From Bacteroidales bacterium M6 (lineage in GTDB: Bacteria; Bacteroidota; Bacteroidia; Bacteroidales; Muribaculaceae): DNA of 64,000 nucleotides. The stretch is from contig LUJQ01000061.1 of NCBI GenBank assembly GCA_001689485.1, positions 1 to 64,000 of the forward strand. The letters are read 5' to 3'. Every line of letters starts with the position of its first letter. The stretch's first letter is position 1. This document shows positions 46,804 to 55,656 of the stretch, piece by piece. A program made the position numbers and the translations under genes. The notes beneath the pieces were generated by a model, which was given only the letters and a program-made list of their open reading frames with translations, was not told the origin of the DNA and did no database searches.

Positions 46804-47271
46804 ATGATTGACAAAGCACTGCTGACCCGTTCGGTAGAAAAAGCCATCGAAAACACCGACCTGTTTATTGTCGACATCAAGGTAAGCCCGCAAAACAACA
46901 TCGTTGTGGAGCTTGACTCACCCACAAGCATCGACATCGACACCTGTGCCGCCGTTACACGTGCAATCGAAAAGGATTTCGACCGCGATACCGAGGATTA
47001 CGAACTCGAAGTCGGTTCCGCCGGGCTTACATCACCCTTCAAAGTGCGCGGGCAATACCTCAAAAACATTGGTAACGACATCGAAATCCTCACCCGCGAC
47101 GGACGCAAGCTCCACGCGGTGCTGACCGCTGTGGCCGACGACAACTTCACATTCGAATACCCCGTCAAATACAAAGAGCCCGGTGCAAAACGCCCCACTA
47201 CAGTGATGGAATCGGAAACGCTGCCATTCAGCGAGGCAAAATCGGTGAAATACATGATTTCATTCAAATAA
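46804..47271 (+). CDS. rimP: Ribosome maturation factor RimP
   Basis: A 155-residue protein required for 30S subunit maturation. The N-terminal alpha/beta domain shows VVELDSPTSIDIDTCAAVTRAIEKD and YELEVGSAGLTSPF, where most family members have EVSSPGL. The C-terminal SH3-like domain follows. Its place directly before nusA and infB is the conserved order in most bacteria and supports the call. Confidence 0.92.
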   Translation: MIDKALLTRSVEKAIENTDLFIVDIKVSPQNNIVVELDSPTSIDIDTCAAVTRAIEKDFDRDTEDYELEVGSAGLTSPFKVRGQYLKNIGNDIEILTRDGRKLHAVLTAVADDNFTFEYPVKYKEPGAKRPTTVMESETLPFSEAKSVKYMISFK

Positions 47272-47304
47272 GTAAACAACAAAAAAATATACACGACTCA
47301 GACT

Positions 47305-48699
47305 ATGGCTAAGAAAGAGGAAACACCCAACATGGTGGAACGGTTTGCCGAATTCAAAGAACTAAAGAACATCGACAAAACCACTATGATCAGCGTGCTT
47401 GAGGAATCATTCCGCAACGTGCTGGCCAAAATGTTCGGTACTGACGAAAACCTCGACGTGATTATGAACCCCGACAAGGGCGACGTCCAGATTTTCCAAA
47501 ACCTCGAAGTGGTGCCCGACGGGGAGGTTGCCAACCCCAACCTCCAGATTTCACTTTCAGACGCACGCGCCGACGACGACCCCGAAGTGGAAATCGGCGA
47601 AGAGCACACTAAGGAAATCATATTTGCCAATTTCGGCCGACGCGCAATCCTCACACTCCGGCAGACCCTGCAATCGAAAATCCTCGAACTGCAGAAAGAA
47701 GCCGTATATGCCAAGTTCAAGGACCTCGAAGGGGAACTCATCACAGGCGAAGTATATCAGACATGGTCGCGTGAGACCCTCCTCCTCGACGACGATAAGA
47801 ACGAGCTCCTCCTGCCTAAGAACCAGTCCATCCCGGGCGACTTCTTCCGCAAAGGGGAAACAGTGCGTGCGGTAATCGCCAATGTCGACAACGCCAACAA
47901 CAACCCGAAAATCACCGTGTCGCGCACAAACGAGAACTTCCTGCGCAGGCTGTTCGAAATCGAAGTGCCCGAAATCCACGACGGCCTCATCAACATACGC
48001 GCCGTTGCCCGCATCCCGGGCGAACGCGCCAAAATAGCAGTGGAGAGCTACGATGACCGAATCGACCCCGTAGGCGCATGCGTAGGTGTCAAAGGCTCCC
48101 GTATCCACGGCATCGTGCGCGAACTCCGCAACGAAAACATCGACGTAATCAACTACACATCCAACCCCACCCTCTTCATCCAGCGAGCACTCTCACCCGC
48201 AAAGATTTCATCAATCCGAATCGACGAAGAGGAAAAGAAAGCCGAGGTGTTCCTCAAACCCGACCAGGTCTCACTCGCTATCGGCAAAGGCGGTCTGAAC
48301 ATCAAACTTGCCTCGATGCTCACAGGCTTTGTAATCGATGTTTACCGCGATACCGACGAAACCTTCGAAGAAGACATCTACCTCGATGAATTCAAAGATG
48401 AAATCGAGGAATGGATTATCGACGCCCTCAAGGATATGGGCTGTGTCACGGCCAAGAGCGTACTTAACACCCCGCGTGCCGACCTCATCAACAAAGCCGA
48501 CCTCGAAGAGGAAACCGTCGACAACGTGCTCGACATCCTCCGTGCCGAATTCGACGACACTGACGAAACCTCCTCGACCCAGGCTTCCGCACCACAGACT
48601 GATGCCGTTACCGAGGAACAGGCTCCCGAAGCAGAAGCCACTGCCAATGAAGCCGAGGAAGACATCCCTGCCGAGGAACAACCCGAACCCGAACAGTAA
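47305..48699 (+). CDS. nusA: Transcription elongation/termination factor NusA
   Basis: A 464-residue NusA: an RNA-polymerase-binding N domain, an S1 domain (ITGEVYQTWSRETLLLDD), and two KH domains (GACVGVKGSRIHGIVREL; LAIGKGGLNIKLAS). The C-terminal section, residues about 430-464, is a short acidic tail (EEDIPAEEQPEPEQ), without the AR repeats of E. coli. It modulates pausing and termination and is read with rimP and infB as one operon. Confidence 0.95.
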   Translation: MAKKEETPNMVERFAEFKELKNIDKTTMISVLEESFRNVLAKMFGTDENLDVIMNPDKGDVQIFQNLEVVPDGEVANPNLQISLSDARADDDPEVEIGEEHTKEIIFANFGRRAILTLRQTLQSKILELQKEAVYAKFKDLEGELITGEVYQTWSRETLLLDDDKNELLLPKNQSIPGDFFRKGETVRAVIANVDNANNNPKITVSRTNENFLRRLFEIEVPEIHDGLINIRAVARIPGERAKIAVESYDDRIDPVGACVGVKGSRIHGIVRELRNENIDVINYTSNPTLFIQRALSPAKISSIRIDEEEKKAEVFLKPDQVSLAIGKGGLNIKLASMLTGFVIDVYRDTDETFEEDIYLDEFKDEIEEWIIDALKDMGCVTAKSVLNTPRADLINKADLEEETVDNVLDILRAEFDDTDETSSTQASAPQTDAVTEEQAPEAEATANEAEEDIPAEEQPEPEQ

Positions 48700-48772
48700 A
48701 AAAAACGGGCTGCCAGCCCCATGCCATCCCCTCTCTACCCAACCATTTTAAGCAATCACACAAACTCACTTC

Positions 48773-51751
48773 ATGGCGAGAATCAAAATAAGTAAAGTAG
48801 CAAAAGATCTCAACGTGGCTCTCCCCACGGTGGTCGAATTCCTGCGCGGCAAAAACATCACCGTCGACGACAATCCCAACGCACGAATCGAGGAGGAAGT
48901 CGTCAGCCTGTTGGTCAACGCGTTCAAAAGCGACAAAGACCAGAAAAGCAAGTCGCAGCAACTCTCAACCGACCGTGCACGCGACCGCGAAAAATCAAAA
49001 CCCGCGCCTCGCGAAGTCGAGGAAATTTCGCTCAAAGCGGAACTTAACAAGCCCCGCATCCTCGGCACAATCGAGCTTGACAAGCATGGGAACCCGGTAC
49101 GCAAACCTGCACCCGTAAAAGAAGCACCCGCACCCGAAGCCATGGAGGAGAAACCAACCCCTGCACCGGCACAGGCTCCGGCAGAAACCCCGAAACAAAC
49201 CGAGGAAAAGCCGGAACCAGTAAATCCTGTGGCCGCACCGGAGCCTGAAAAGCCCCAGCCAGCAGTTGCAAAGCAGCCGGAAGAGCCTAAAGCAGAGCCC
49301 GCAAAAACCGCCCCTGCAAACGCCGACAAGCCGCAGCAACCAAAAGCCCAGCACCAGGCACCGGCCAACGAACACAAGCCGAAACAGGAGCAAAACCAAA
49401 AGCCGGCCCAACCGGCACCCGCTGCAACAGCACCGGCAAAGGCTGAAAAACCGGCCGCACCGGCCGAGAAAGCCGACAAAGAAGAGATATTCACCGTAGG
49501 GCGTCCTCAGAACATGCCTACAATCAACGTTGTAGGCAAAATAGACCTCTCTGCCATCAACCAGTCAACCCGCCCCAAAAAGAAAACAAAAGAGGAGCGG
49601 CGAAACGAACGCATAGCAAAAGCTGCTGCCGACAACAACCGTGGCGGAAGCGGTGACGCAAACTCGGGCGACCGCAAAAAGCGCAAACGCATCGGCGGCA
49701 AGGAGAAAATCGACATTGAAAAGACCTCGGGCCAGCAACAGCCGGGTTCGCAGGGCGGAGGTTCACGCCGCAACGAACGAGGTGGAGGTGGCGGAGGCAA
49801 AGGCGACCGCAACCGCCGCGGAGGCCACAGCAACCACAACGAGGTAAACGAAGAGGACGTGCAGAAGCAGGTGAAAGAAGTGCTCGCACGCCTCACCACC
49901 AAAGATAAAGGCCAGAAACGCGGCGTGAAATGGCGCAAGGAAAAACGCGAAGCCCTGGCCGAACGCGAACGCGAGGCCGCAGAAGTTGCAGCAGCCGAAA
50001 GCCGCACCCTGAAACTGACCGAATTCGTAACCGCCAACGACCTCGCATCGATGATGGATGTACCCATCAACAAGGTCATCGGCACATGCATGAACCTCGG
50101 GGTAATGGTGTCAATCAACCAGCGCCTCGATGCCGAAACCATCAACATCGTTGCCGAGGAATTCGGATTCAAAACCGAATTCGTTTCGGCAGAAGTGGTC
50201 GAAGCAATCACACAGGAGGAGGATAAGGAATCTGACCTCGTGTCACGTCCGCCTATCGTAACCGTGATGGGGCACGTTGACCACGGTAAGACATCGTTGC
50301 TCGACTATATCCGCAAAGCCAACGTAATCGCCGGGGAAGCTGGCGGTATAACCCAGCACATCGGCGCCTACAACGTAAAACTGTCCGACGGCCGCCATAT
50401 AACATTCCTCGACACCCCCGGTCACGAGGCGTTCACTGCCATGCGTGCACGCGGTGCGAAGGTAACCGACATCTGTATCATCATCGTTGCCGCTGACGAC
50501 GACGTGATGCCGCAAACCGTCGAAGCAATCAACCATGCATCGGCAGCCGGTGTACCCATAGTGTTCGCCATCAACAAAATAGACAAGCCCACAGCAAACC
50601 CCGACAAGATAAAGGAACAGCTGGCGGCCATGAACTACCTTGTCGAAGACTGGGGCGGTAAATACCAATCCCAGGATATTTCGGCAAAGCAAGGTCTAGG
50701 TGTGGAAGAACTCCTCGAAAAGGTGCTTCTCGAAGCCGAAATGCTCGACCTCAAGGCCAACCCCGACCGCAATGCGACAGGTTCCATTATCGAATCATCG
50801 CTCGACAAAGGCCGTGGCTACGTTGCCACCGTACTTGTGCAGAACGGCACCCTCCGTGTAGGCGACATCATACTTGCCGGAACACATTATGGCAAAATCA
50901 AAGCCATGTTCAACGAGCGCAACCAGCGCATCAAACAGGCAGGCCCTGCCGAACCGGCCCTGATTCTCGGCCTTAACGGCGCCCCCACCGCAGGCGATAC
51001 ATTCAACGTGCTTGACTCCGAACAGGAGGCCCGTGAAATAGCCAACAAACGCCAACAGCTGCAACGCGAACTCGGCATGCGCACATCCAAGCGACTCACA
51101 CTCGATGATATCGCACGCCGTCAGGCTCTCGGCTCCTTCCAGGAACTCAACATCATCGTCAAAGGCGACGTCGACGGTTCCATCGAGGCTCTCAGCGACT
51201 CGCTTATCAAGCTCTCCACCCCCGAAGTGCAAGTCAACGTGCTCCACAAGGCGGTCGGCGAGATTTCCGAAAGCGATGTCACACTGGCAGCTGCATCCGA
51301 CGCCATTATCATAGGGTTCCAGGTGCGCCCGTCGCAGGCAGCACGCCGCGAAGCCGAGCGTGAAGGGGTCGAAATCCGCCTCTACTCTGTAATCTACCAG
51401 GCTATAGAAGAAGTTAAAGACGCCATGGCAGGCATGCTTGCACCGGAAGTACGCGAGGAAATCACCGGCACGGCCGAAGTGCTCGAAACTTTCAAGATTT
51501 CGAAAGTCGGCACCATCGCCGGAGCCATTGTGCGCGAAGGCAAAATCAAACGTTCCAACAAAGTGCGCCTCATCCGCGAAGGCATTGTGCGCTACACAGG
51601 CGAACTCGGCTCGCTCAAACGCTTCAAGGATGATGCCAAGGAAGTTGTGGCCGGACTCGATTGCGGTTTGGCAATCCAGGGCTACAACGACATCCAGGCA
51701 GGCGACATCATCGAAGGCTTCGAAGAAATCGAAGTGGCACGCGCCCTTTGA
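48773..51751 (+). CDS. infB: Translation initiation factor IF-2
   Basis: A 992-residue IF-2, longer than the E. coli protein because of a disordered Pro/Ala/Lys/Glu-rich segment (about residues 90-390, with a [14 protein letters not shown] patch). An IF2-N helix bundle lies at the start ([15 protein letters not shown]). The G domain begins near residue 495 with [12 protein letters not shown], then DTPGHEAF and NKIDKP. Domains II to IV finish the protein. It brings initiator tRNA to the small subunit. It is third in the rimP-nusA-infB operon, and folK follows by 51 bp. Confidence 0.95.
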   Translation: MARIKISKVAKDLNVALPTVVEFLRGKNITVDDNPNARIEEEVVSLLVNAFKSDKDQKSKSQQLSTDRARDREKSKPAPREVEEISLKAELNKPRILGTIELDKHGNPVRKPAPVKEAPAPEAMEEKPTPAPAQAPAETPKQTEEKPEPVNPVAAPEPEKPQPAVAKQPEEPKAEPAKTAPANADKPQQPKAQHQAPANEHKPKQEQNQKPAQPAPAATAPAKAEKPAAPAEKADKEEIFTVGRPQNMPTINVVGKIDLSAINQSTRPKKKTKEERRNERIAKAAADNNRGGSGDANSGDRKKRKRIGGKEKIDIEKTSGQQQPGSQGGGSRRNERGGGGGGKGDRNRRGGHSNHNEVNEEDVQKQVKEVLARLTTKDKGQKRGVKWRKEKREALAEREREAAEVAAAESRTLKLTEFVTANDLASMMDVPINKVIGTCMNLGVMVSINQRLDAETINIVAEEFGFKTEFVSAEVVEAITQEEDKESDLVSRPPIVTVMGHVDHGKTSLLDYIRKANVIAGEAGGITQHIGAYNVKLSDGRHITFLDTPGHEAFTAMRARGAKVTDICIIIVAADDDVMPQTVEAINHASAAGVPIVFAINKIDKPTANPDKIKEQLAAMNYLVEDWGGKYQSQDISAKQGLGVEELLEKVLLEAEMLDLKANPDRNATGSIIESSLDKGRGYVATVLVQNGTLRVGDIILAGTHYGKIKAMFNERNQRIKQAGPAEPALILGLNGAPTAGDTFNVLDSEQEAREIANKRQQLQRELGMRTSKRLTLDDIARRQALGSFQELNIIVKGDVDGSIEALSDSLIKLSTPEVQVNVLHKAVGEISESDVTLAAASDAIIIGFQVRPSQAARREAEREGVEIRLYSVIYQAIEEVKDAMAGMLAPEVREEITGTAEVLETFKISKVGTIAGAIVREGKIKRSNKVRLIREGIVRYTGELGSLKRFKDDAKEVVAGLDCGLAIQGYNDIQAGDIIEGFEEIEVARAL

Positions 51752-51802
51752 TATCGATACGATAACCCGGCGACGTATCTATCACTGCCTTCACACAACA
51801 GG

Positions 51803-52276
51803 ATGCCGACAGTCCATGTCAATATAGGATCCAATCTCGGCAACAGCCGCTCACAGATTGAGCTGGCTGTTGCCGGGATTTCATTTTTAGCAACAGGCGA
51901 ATTACGCCGCTCATCATTTATCGAAAGCGAGCCATGGGGTTTTTCATCGCCTAACAAATTCCTCAACCTCGGCATCGAATTTGAAAGCACCACACCGCCG
52001 GAAGCCCTGCTCGGCTACCTGCTCGAATTGCAGAACTCCATCTCGGCAGCGCCGCACCGCACACACAACGGCACCTATGCCGACCGCCTTATCGACATTG
52101 ACCTGATATATTACGGAAACCTGACAATAAACACACCCGCCCTGGTTTTGCCCCATCCGCGCCTACACATGCGCGAATTCGTTCTGACCCCCATCAACGA
52201 ACTATCGCCCGGCTGGCTGCACCCCGTCCTGAAGCTCACGCCAGCCCAGATGCTCGCCCAGCTCCCTCCCAACTAA
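51803..52276 (+). CDS. folK: Dihydropterin pyrophosphokinase (HPPK)
   Basis: A 157-residue 2-amino-4-hydroxy-6-hydroxymethyldihydropteridine diphosphokinase of folate synthesis. Motifs are VNIGSNLGNSRSQIE, SEPWGFSSPNKFLNL and the metal-binding DRLIDIDLIYY, then LPHPRLHMREFVLTPINELSP. Length is normal. It is the last gene of the rimP operon run. Its TAA stop is in the first unit (AACTAAA) of a heptamer array that fills the gap to the convergent DUF2851 gene. Confidence 0.93.
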   Translation: MPTVHVNIGSNLGNSRSQIELAVAGISFLATGELRRSSFIESEPWGFSSPNKFLNLGIEFESTTPPEALLGYLLELQNSISAAPHRTHNGTYADRLIDIDLIYYGNLTINTPALVLPHPRLHMREFVLTPINELSPGWLHPVLKLTPAQMLAQLPPN

Positions 52277-52340
52277 AAACCTATAACCTATAACTTAAAA
52301 CTTACAACTTAAAACTTAAAACTTACGACTTACAACTTAA
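52271..52340. repeat. Heptamer array exactly filling a convergent gap
   Basis: Ten units in register (AACTAAA, AACCTAT twice, AACTTAA, AACTTAC, AACTTAA twice, AACTTAC, GACTTAC, AACTTAA) run from the folK stop codon to the DUF2851 stop codon. The first unit contains the folK TAA and the last contains the complement of the DUF2851 TAA. Nothing else lies between the two genes. Confidence 0.88.
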
Positions 52341-53620
52341 GTCCCCTGAATCTCAGCCGACAACATGCGGTGTCCCCAACGGCAGAAAATACATTTTTTC
52401 TTCTCGCAATATTCCCTTCTCAATTCAACCAAAGCCTGCGAGGCAAATGCGCTCCCACACTCAACCCCTGCCTCCCCAAACAATCTGACCACGGAATTAT
52501 TCTCGGCAGGAATGTCATGCAGTAACTCCAGACACCTGTTCATCCCATCGAAATCACCCCTCCCCACTGCCCTGGCATGAAGCAACGGCAATGCTACATT
52601 AATCAGCAACGAATCAACCGATCCCCGGCTTAAAGCCCTGGGGGAACAACCTCCTTTCGAACCAAAAGTGAAATGATTCGTCCAAAAACCGGTAAGTTGC
52701 ACATCCAGCACACGGCGCATCTCATCCAACGAACCTGCATCGGCAAGGTCACCCATAAGGTAGAACCCGGCATGTATGCGCTGTGCAAGCAATGCCAAAC
52801 GCCTATGAGGGAAATTCTGAGGCCGGGTCCGCGCCATTTTCCACGACAGCGCAGGCTTTTTCAACCCGAATTTAATGGTAGCAAACCCATATTCCGTCCG
52901 CAACCTTGTCACATAGGGTTCCTCATCGGCAACAGGTTCTGGAATCAGGCCGGCCTGGCCGAATACAAGCGCCTCGGTGGTCAGCAAGTCATCATGATGC
53001 TTATGCAGGAATGCCAAAGGCAGGCTGCGCGCAAGCATTTCAAAAGGCTCACCGTTAAGCCCGAATCCCAAGGCACGCGCCAATGTAATATAAGCTGCCC
53101 CCTCCCAATGTCCGCCGGTCGCCTTCACAACCGCCTGCACCCTTTCACTTTTCCTGTATAACCTCTCGGCTGCCAATGCTGTCAGCCAGTCAGTAACATA
53201 AATCCTTTCCAGGCTTTTCAAAACGCGCTGGCACGGCAATGCCCTGGCGGCATGCTCCAACAGCATGTTGCAACGTTTGGCAGCTTCAGGCGTGCACCTC
53301 ATCACAACCTGCGGGATAACCGACCCGTCCTTACGCATAACCGGCGCATCGTCAAACTGCACCACATGCAATATTACCGAATCATAAGCCGGATCATCCT
53401 GATGGTGATGGCGGAACCAGTCAGATGCCCTTACATGGATTTCGACATTCCCCACCCATGTCTCCTCACCGATTTCAACCGTGGCATTAAAAAAATCAGG
53501 ACCGGCATCGTTATTGAGCAAACCCTGGTCGACCACACAGACCCGACGACCGTCAACAGTGGTCATCCCCTGCCGCAAACCAAGCCTGTGCTGCCACACG
53601 AATTGCATCAACCGCTCCAT
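52337..53620 (-). CDS. DUF2851 family protein
   Basis: A 427-residue protein of DUF2851, a family common in Bacteroidetes with no established function. The start MERLMQFVWQHRLGLRQGM is typical, followed by DGRRVCVVDQGLLNNDAGPDFFNA and GNVEIHVRASDWFRHHHQDDPAYDSVILHVV. A CxxC-type pair near the C terminus (EKKKCIFCRWGHRMLS) suggests a bound metal. There is no signal peptide. It is expressed alone from a -7 box at 53743-53736, and its stop codon is in the heptamer array. Confidence 0.85.
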   Translation of the reverse strand: MERLMQFVWQHRLGLRQGMTTVDGRRVCVVDQGLLNNDAGPDFFNATVEIGEETWVGNVEIHVRASDWFRHHHQDDPAYDSVILHVVQFDDAPVMRKDGSVIPQVVMRCTPEAAKRCNMLLEHAARALPCQRVLKSLERIYVTDWLTALAAERLYRKSERVQAVVKATGGHWEGAAYITLARALGFGLNGEPFEMLARSLPLAFLHKHHDDLLTTEALVFGQAGLIPEPVADEEPYVTRLRTEYGFATIKFGLKKPALSWKMARTRPQNFPHRRLALLAQRIHAGFYLMGDLADAGSLDEMRRVLDVQLTGFWTNHFTFGSKGGCSPRALSRGSVDSLLINVALPLLHARAVGRGDFDGMNRCLELLHDIPAENNSVVRLFGEAGVECGSAFASQALVELRREYCEKKKCIFCRWGHRMLSAEIQGT

Positions 53621-53735
53621 CTCAAACCATCGATTTCACAATATTATATCTTGGGAATTATCTCATGGAATTAGCCTGCAAACAACATCTTGCACGTCAC
53701 CTCACACCTTCCCCCCGTCACAAAGGACTATAACG

Positions 53736-53743
53736 CAAAGATA
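53736..53743 (-). promoter_or_regulatory. -7 box of the DUF2851 gene
   Basis: TATCTTTG on the minus strand, 115 bp before the start codon, with no -33 box at the expected place. The leader is unexplained. Confidence 0.45.
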
Positions 53744-53820
53744 GCGGAAAATCCGGGACTTATCGTCATGTACAAATAAAAAAAAGCAGATGCCTTAGCA
53801 CCTGCTTTCTGCTTTTGTTG

Positions 53821-53894
53821 TCGGGGTGACTAGACTCGAACTAGCGACCTCACGCCCCCCAGACGCGTACTCTAACCAACTGAGCTACACCCCG
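53821..53894 (-). tRNA. tRNA-Pro (anticodon GGG)
   Basis: A full cloverleaf on the minus strand. The acceptor stem CGGGGUG pairs with CACCCCG. The D arm is GCUC/GAGU around AGUUGGUUA. The anticodon stem is CGCGU/GCGUG with loop CUGGGGG, so the anticodon is GGG. The T arm GCUAG UUCGAGU CUAGU is regular, and the discriminator is A. No CCA is encoded, so a CCA-adding enzyme is needed (one ends at 63718). A consensus promoter sits about 94-126 bp upstream. Confidence 0.93.
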
Positions 53895-53987
53895 AATTAC
53901 TTGAGAGTGGTTACCGGCAATGATTCCTTTTCAGATTCACGCGCCCTCCGGCGCTTCCCGGCATCCGTCTCTGCCTCAAAAGCGATG

Positions 53988-54019
53988 CAAAGGTAGGCAC
54001 TTTTTTCTTTCCCACCAAA
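53988..54019 (-). promoter_or_regulatory. Promoter of tRNA-Pro
   Basis: On the minus strand: TTTG (54019-54016), 20 bp, TACCTTTG (53995-53988). The precursor would carry about 85 nt of 5' leader to be removed by RNase P. Confidence 0.8.
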
Positions 54020-54182
54020 TTTTACCCCAACTTTTTTATTACAAATTTTTCAGATGCTTAATTTCAAGCTTTTACAACCTATGCCTGAGAACATGGCAGC
54101 CATCCACACATCCCGAATCCAATTTCATGGTTCGCTCCTTACAGCCGCCACGAATTCGGAGTAGTCACGGGGCAAGTGACTG

Positions 54183-54213
54183 TTGCCGACACGCAAATAT
54201 TTTCGTATTTTTG
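54183..54213 (+). promoter_or_regulatory. Promoter of the ArgC-like gene
   Basis: TTG (54183-54185), 20 bp, TATTTTTG (54206-54213), 60 bp before the ATG at 54274. The 379-bp gap 53895-54273 holds only this and the tRNA promoter. Confidence 0.7.
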
Positions 54214-54273
54214 CAACATGGGATTCGCCTGGATGCGAAACCATCCGCCCAAACAAAATCAAACACACCTGCC

Positions 54274-55308
54274 ATGATTAAAATAGGAATCCTCGGAGCC
54301 GAAACCACTGCCGCCGGGGAACTTATACGGATACTTATCAACCACCCGGATATAGAGCTGAAAACCGCCGCATCCGAATCGGAAGCCGGCCGGCACATAT
54401 CCGACATACACCGCGGCCTGACAGGCGACACCGACCTGCAAGCCTCGTCGACATTGCTGCCCGAAGGGCATGACGCCGTGTTCCTATGCGGCGAACCATG
54501 GATGGCGATGCAATGGATGCAACTCAACGCTGACAAACCGGAAATGTCCGACCTTCGCATAATCGACCTCACAGGGGCCTTCCGCGATGGTTCGCACAAC
54601 ATGGTTTACGGCTTCCCCGAATATAACCGCAAAGCAATGGTGAGGGGTGCCAGACGTGCATCAATCCCTTCGCCCGCAGCCATTGCTGTGGAGACCGCAC
54701 TGTTCCCGCTTGCCAAAAACCTTCTGCTTGACGGTGCTGTCAATGCAACCGTAAGTATAGCCGCAACCGAAAACTTCAACAATTCCCAATCCGCTGCAAG
54801 CCGGGACGGTTCCCCAAGTTACACCGACCGTGGCACATCAACCCGTCTCGACCCTATAGCACCTCAGGAAAACCGCCCTGACGGGGATGCCATAGCACGT
54901 GAAATCACCACAGCCTTACAAAGCATCCAACCAACCTTCGGCGGCTCTATGTCGCTACGCCTGAGCCGCGACGGAGCCTTGTCGCGCGGGGTGACCGCGG
55001 TTATCGAATCCCAATGCGGGGTAGCGGTCAGCGAACTGCAACGACTGTATAACGACGCTTACGACGATCATAATTTCACCTATCTCGTCTCCGACGTGCC
55101 CACTATAGCCGACGTGGCAAACACCAACAAATGCCTGCTGCACATCGACTATGCCGCATCTAACGGCACGGGCCTCCCCTCTCTGCGCATAACATCGGTT
55201 ATCGACAACCTTCTCAAAGGTTCTGCCGGCACCGCCGTGCACTGCATGAACCTGCTCTTCGGCCTTTCGGAACGCACCGGCCTCTCCTTGAAAGCCTCGG
55301 CATTCTGA
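54274..55308 (+). CDS. ArgC homologue without the catalytic cysteine
   Basis: A 344-residue protein clearly built on N-acetyl-gamma-glutamyl-phosphate reductase. It starts MIKIGILGAETTAAGELIRI and has IIDLTGAFRD, MVYGFPEYNR, ADVANTNKCLLHIDY and SVIDNLLKGSAGTAVHCMNLLFG. Two active parts differ from the enzyme. The active-site segment normally NPGC(F/Y) reads IPSPAA, replacing the nucleophilic cysteine by proline, and the nucleotide loop GGAGYTAGE reads GAETTAAGE. No other arginine gene is near. The frame is full length with its own promoter, so it looks like a maintained pseudoenzyme and not debris. Confidence 0.85.
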   Translation: MIKIGILGAETTAAGELIRILINHPDIELKTAASESEAGRHISDIHRGLTGDTDLQASSTLLPEGHDAVFLCGEPWMAMQWMQLNADKPEMSDLRIIDLTGAFRDGSHNMVYGFPEYNRKAMVRGARRASIPSPAAIAVETALFPLAKNLLLDGAVNATVSIAATENFNNSQSAASRDGSPSYTDRGTSTRLDPIAPQENRPDGDAIAREITTALQSIQPTFGGSMSLRLSRDGALSRGVTAVIESQCGVAVSELQRLYNDAYDDHNFTYLVSDVPTIADVANTNKCLLHIDYAASNGTGLPSLRITSVIDNLLKGSAGTAVHCMNLLFGLSERTGLSLKASAF

Positions 55309-55373
55309 CCAGGTCAGTGTATCGATTGTTACCGCACCACCGCTGATTCCTAAGAAACAGGGAAATAAAAAAC

Positions 55374-55450
55374 GGCGCTGTGTCAAAATCTCAGACTTTG
55401 ACACAGCGCCTTACTTTTTGCCCGGATGTAGAGGGTGATGTCAGTATGGT
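55374..55450. terminator. Bidirectional terminator with conserved flank, copy 2
   Basis: A stem GGCGCTGTGTCAAA with its complement (55374-55410) between the convergent ArgC-like and phosphate transporter genes. U-rich runs flank it on both strands. The flank on the transporter side (CTGACATCACCC...CCGGGCAAAAA) matches the copies at 6722 and 60289. A MITE-like element now separates it from the transporter stop. Confidence 0.75.
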
Positions 55451-55470
55451 TCAGATGGCATACAAAATGC

Positions 55471-55656
55471 TAAGTAAGTCGTGGAAATTATTTTATATTG
55501 TCTGAGAGCATACTTTCAGTCGATTTTTGTCCGAAGATGAAGGAGTGTAGCGAGCTACACGACTGAAGATGAGGATAAAAAACGGCAAAAGGATGCCGCA
55601 GAGAATCTAAAGCCGGATTATAGGTTTTATGCGTAATAATTTTCATGACTTACTTA
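55471..55656. mobile_element. 186-bp MITE-like element
   Basis: Terminal inverted repeats of about 22 bp: TAAGTAAGTCGTGGAAATTA at the left, and its near-complement ending GACTTACTTA at the right. The interior contains a GTGTAGC/GCTACAC hairpin and no coding frame. The right end supplies the TAA stop of the phosphate transporter (55654-55656). A left-end-only copy lies at 61929-61985. No transposase is in the window, so any movement would be in trans. Confidence 0.75.

Noticed and set aside
53920..54273. 118-residue N-terminal extension of the ArgC-like gene
   Set aside because: It would cross the tRNA promoter and its own promoter; the ATG at 54274 starts the conserved domain.
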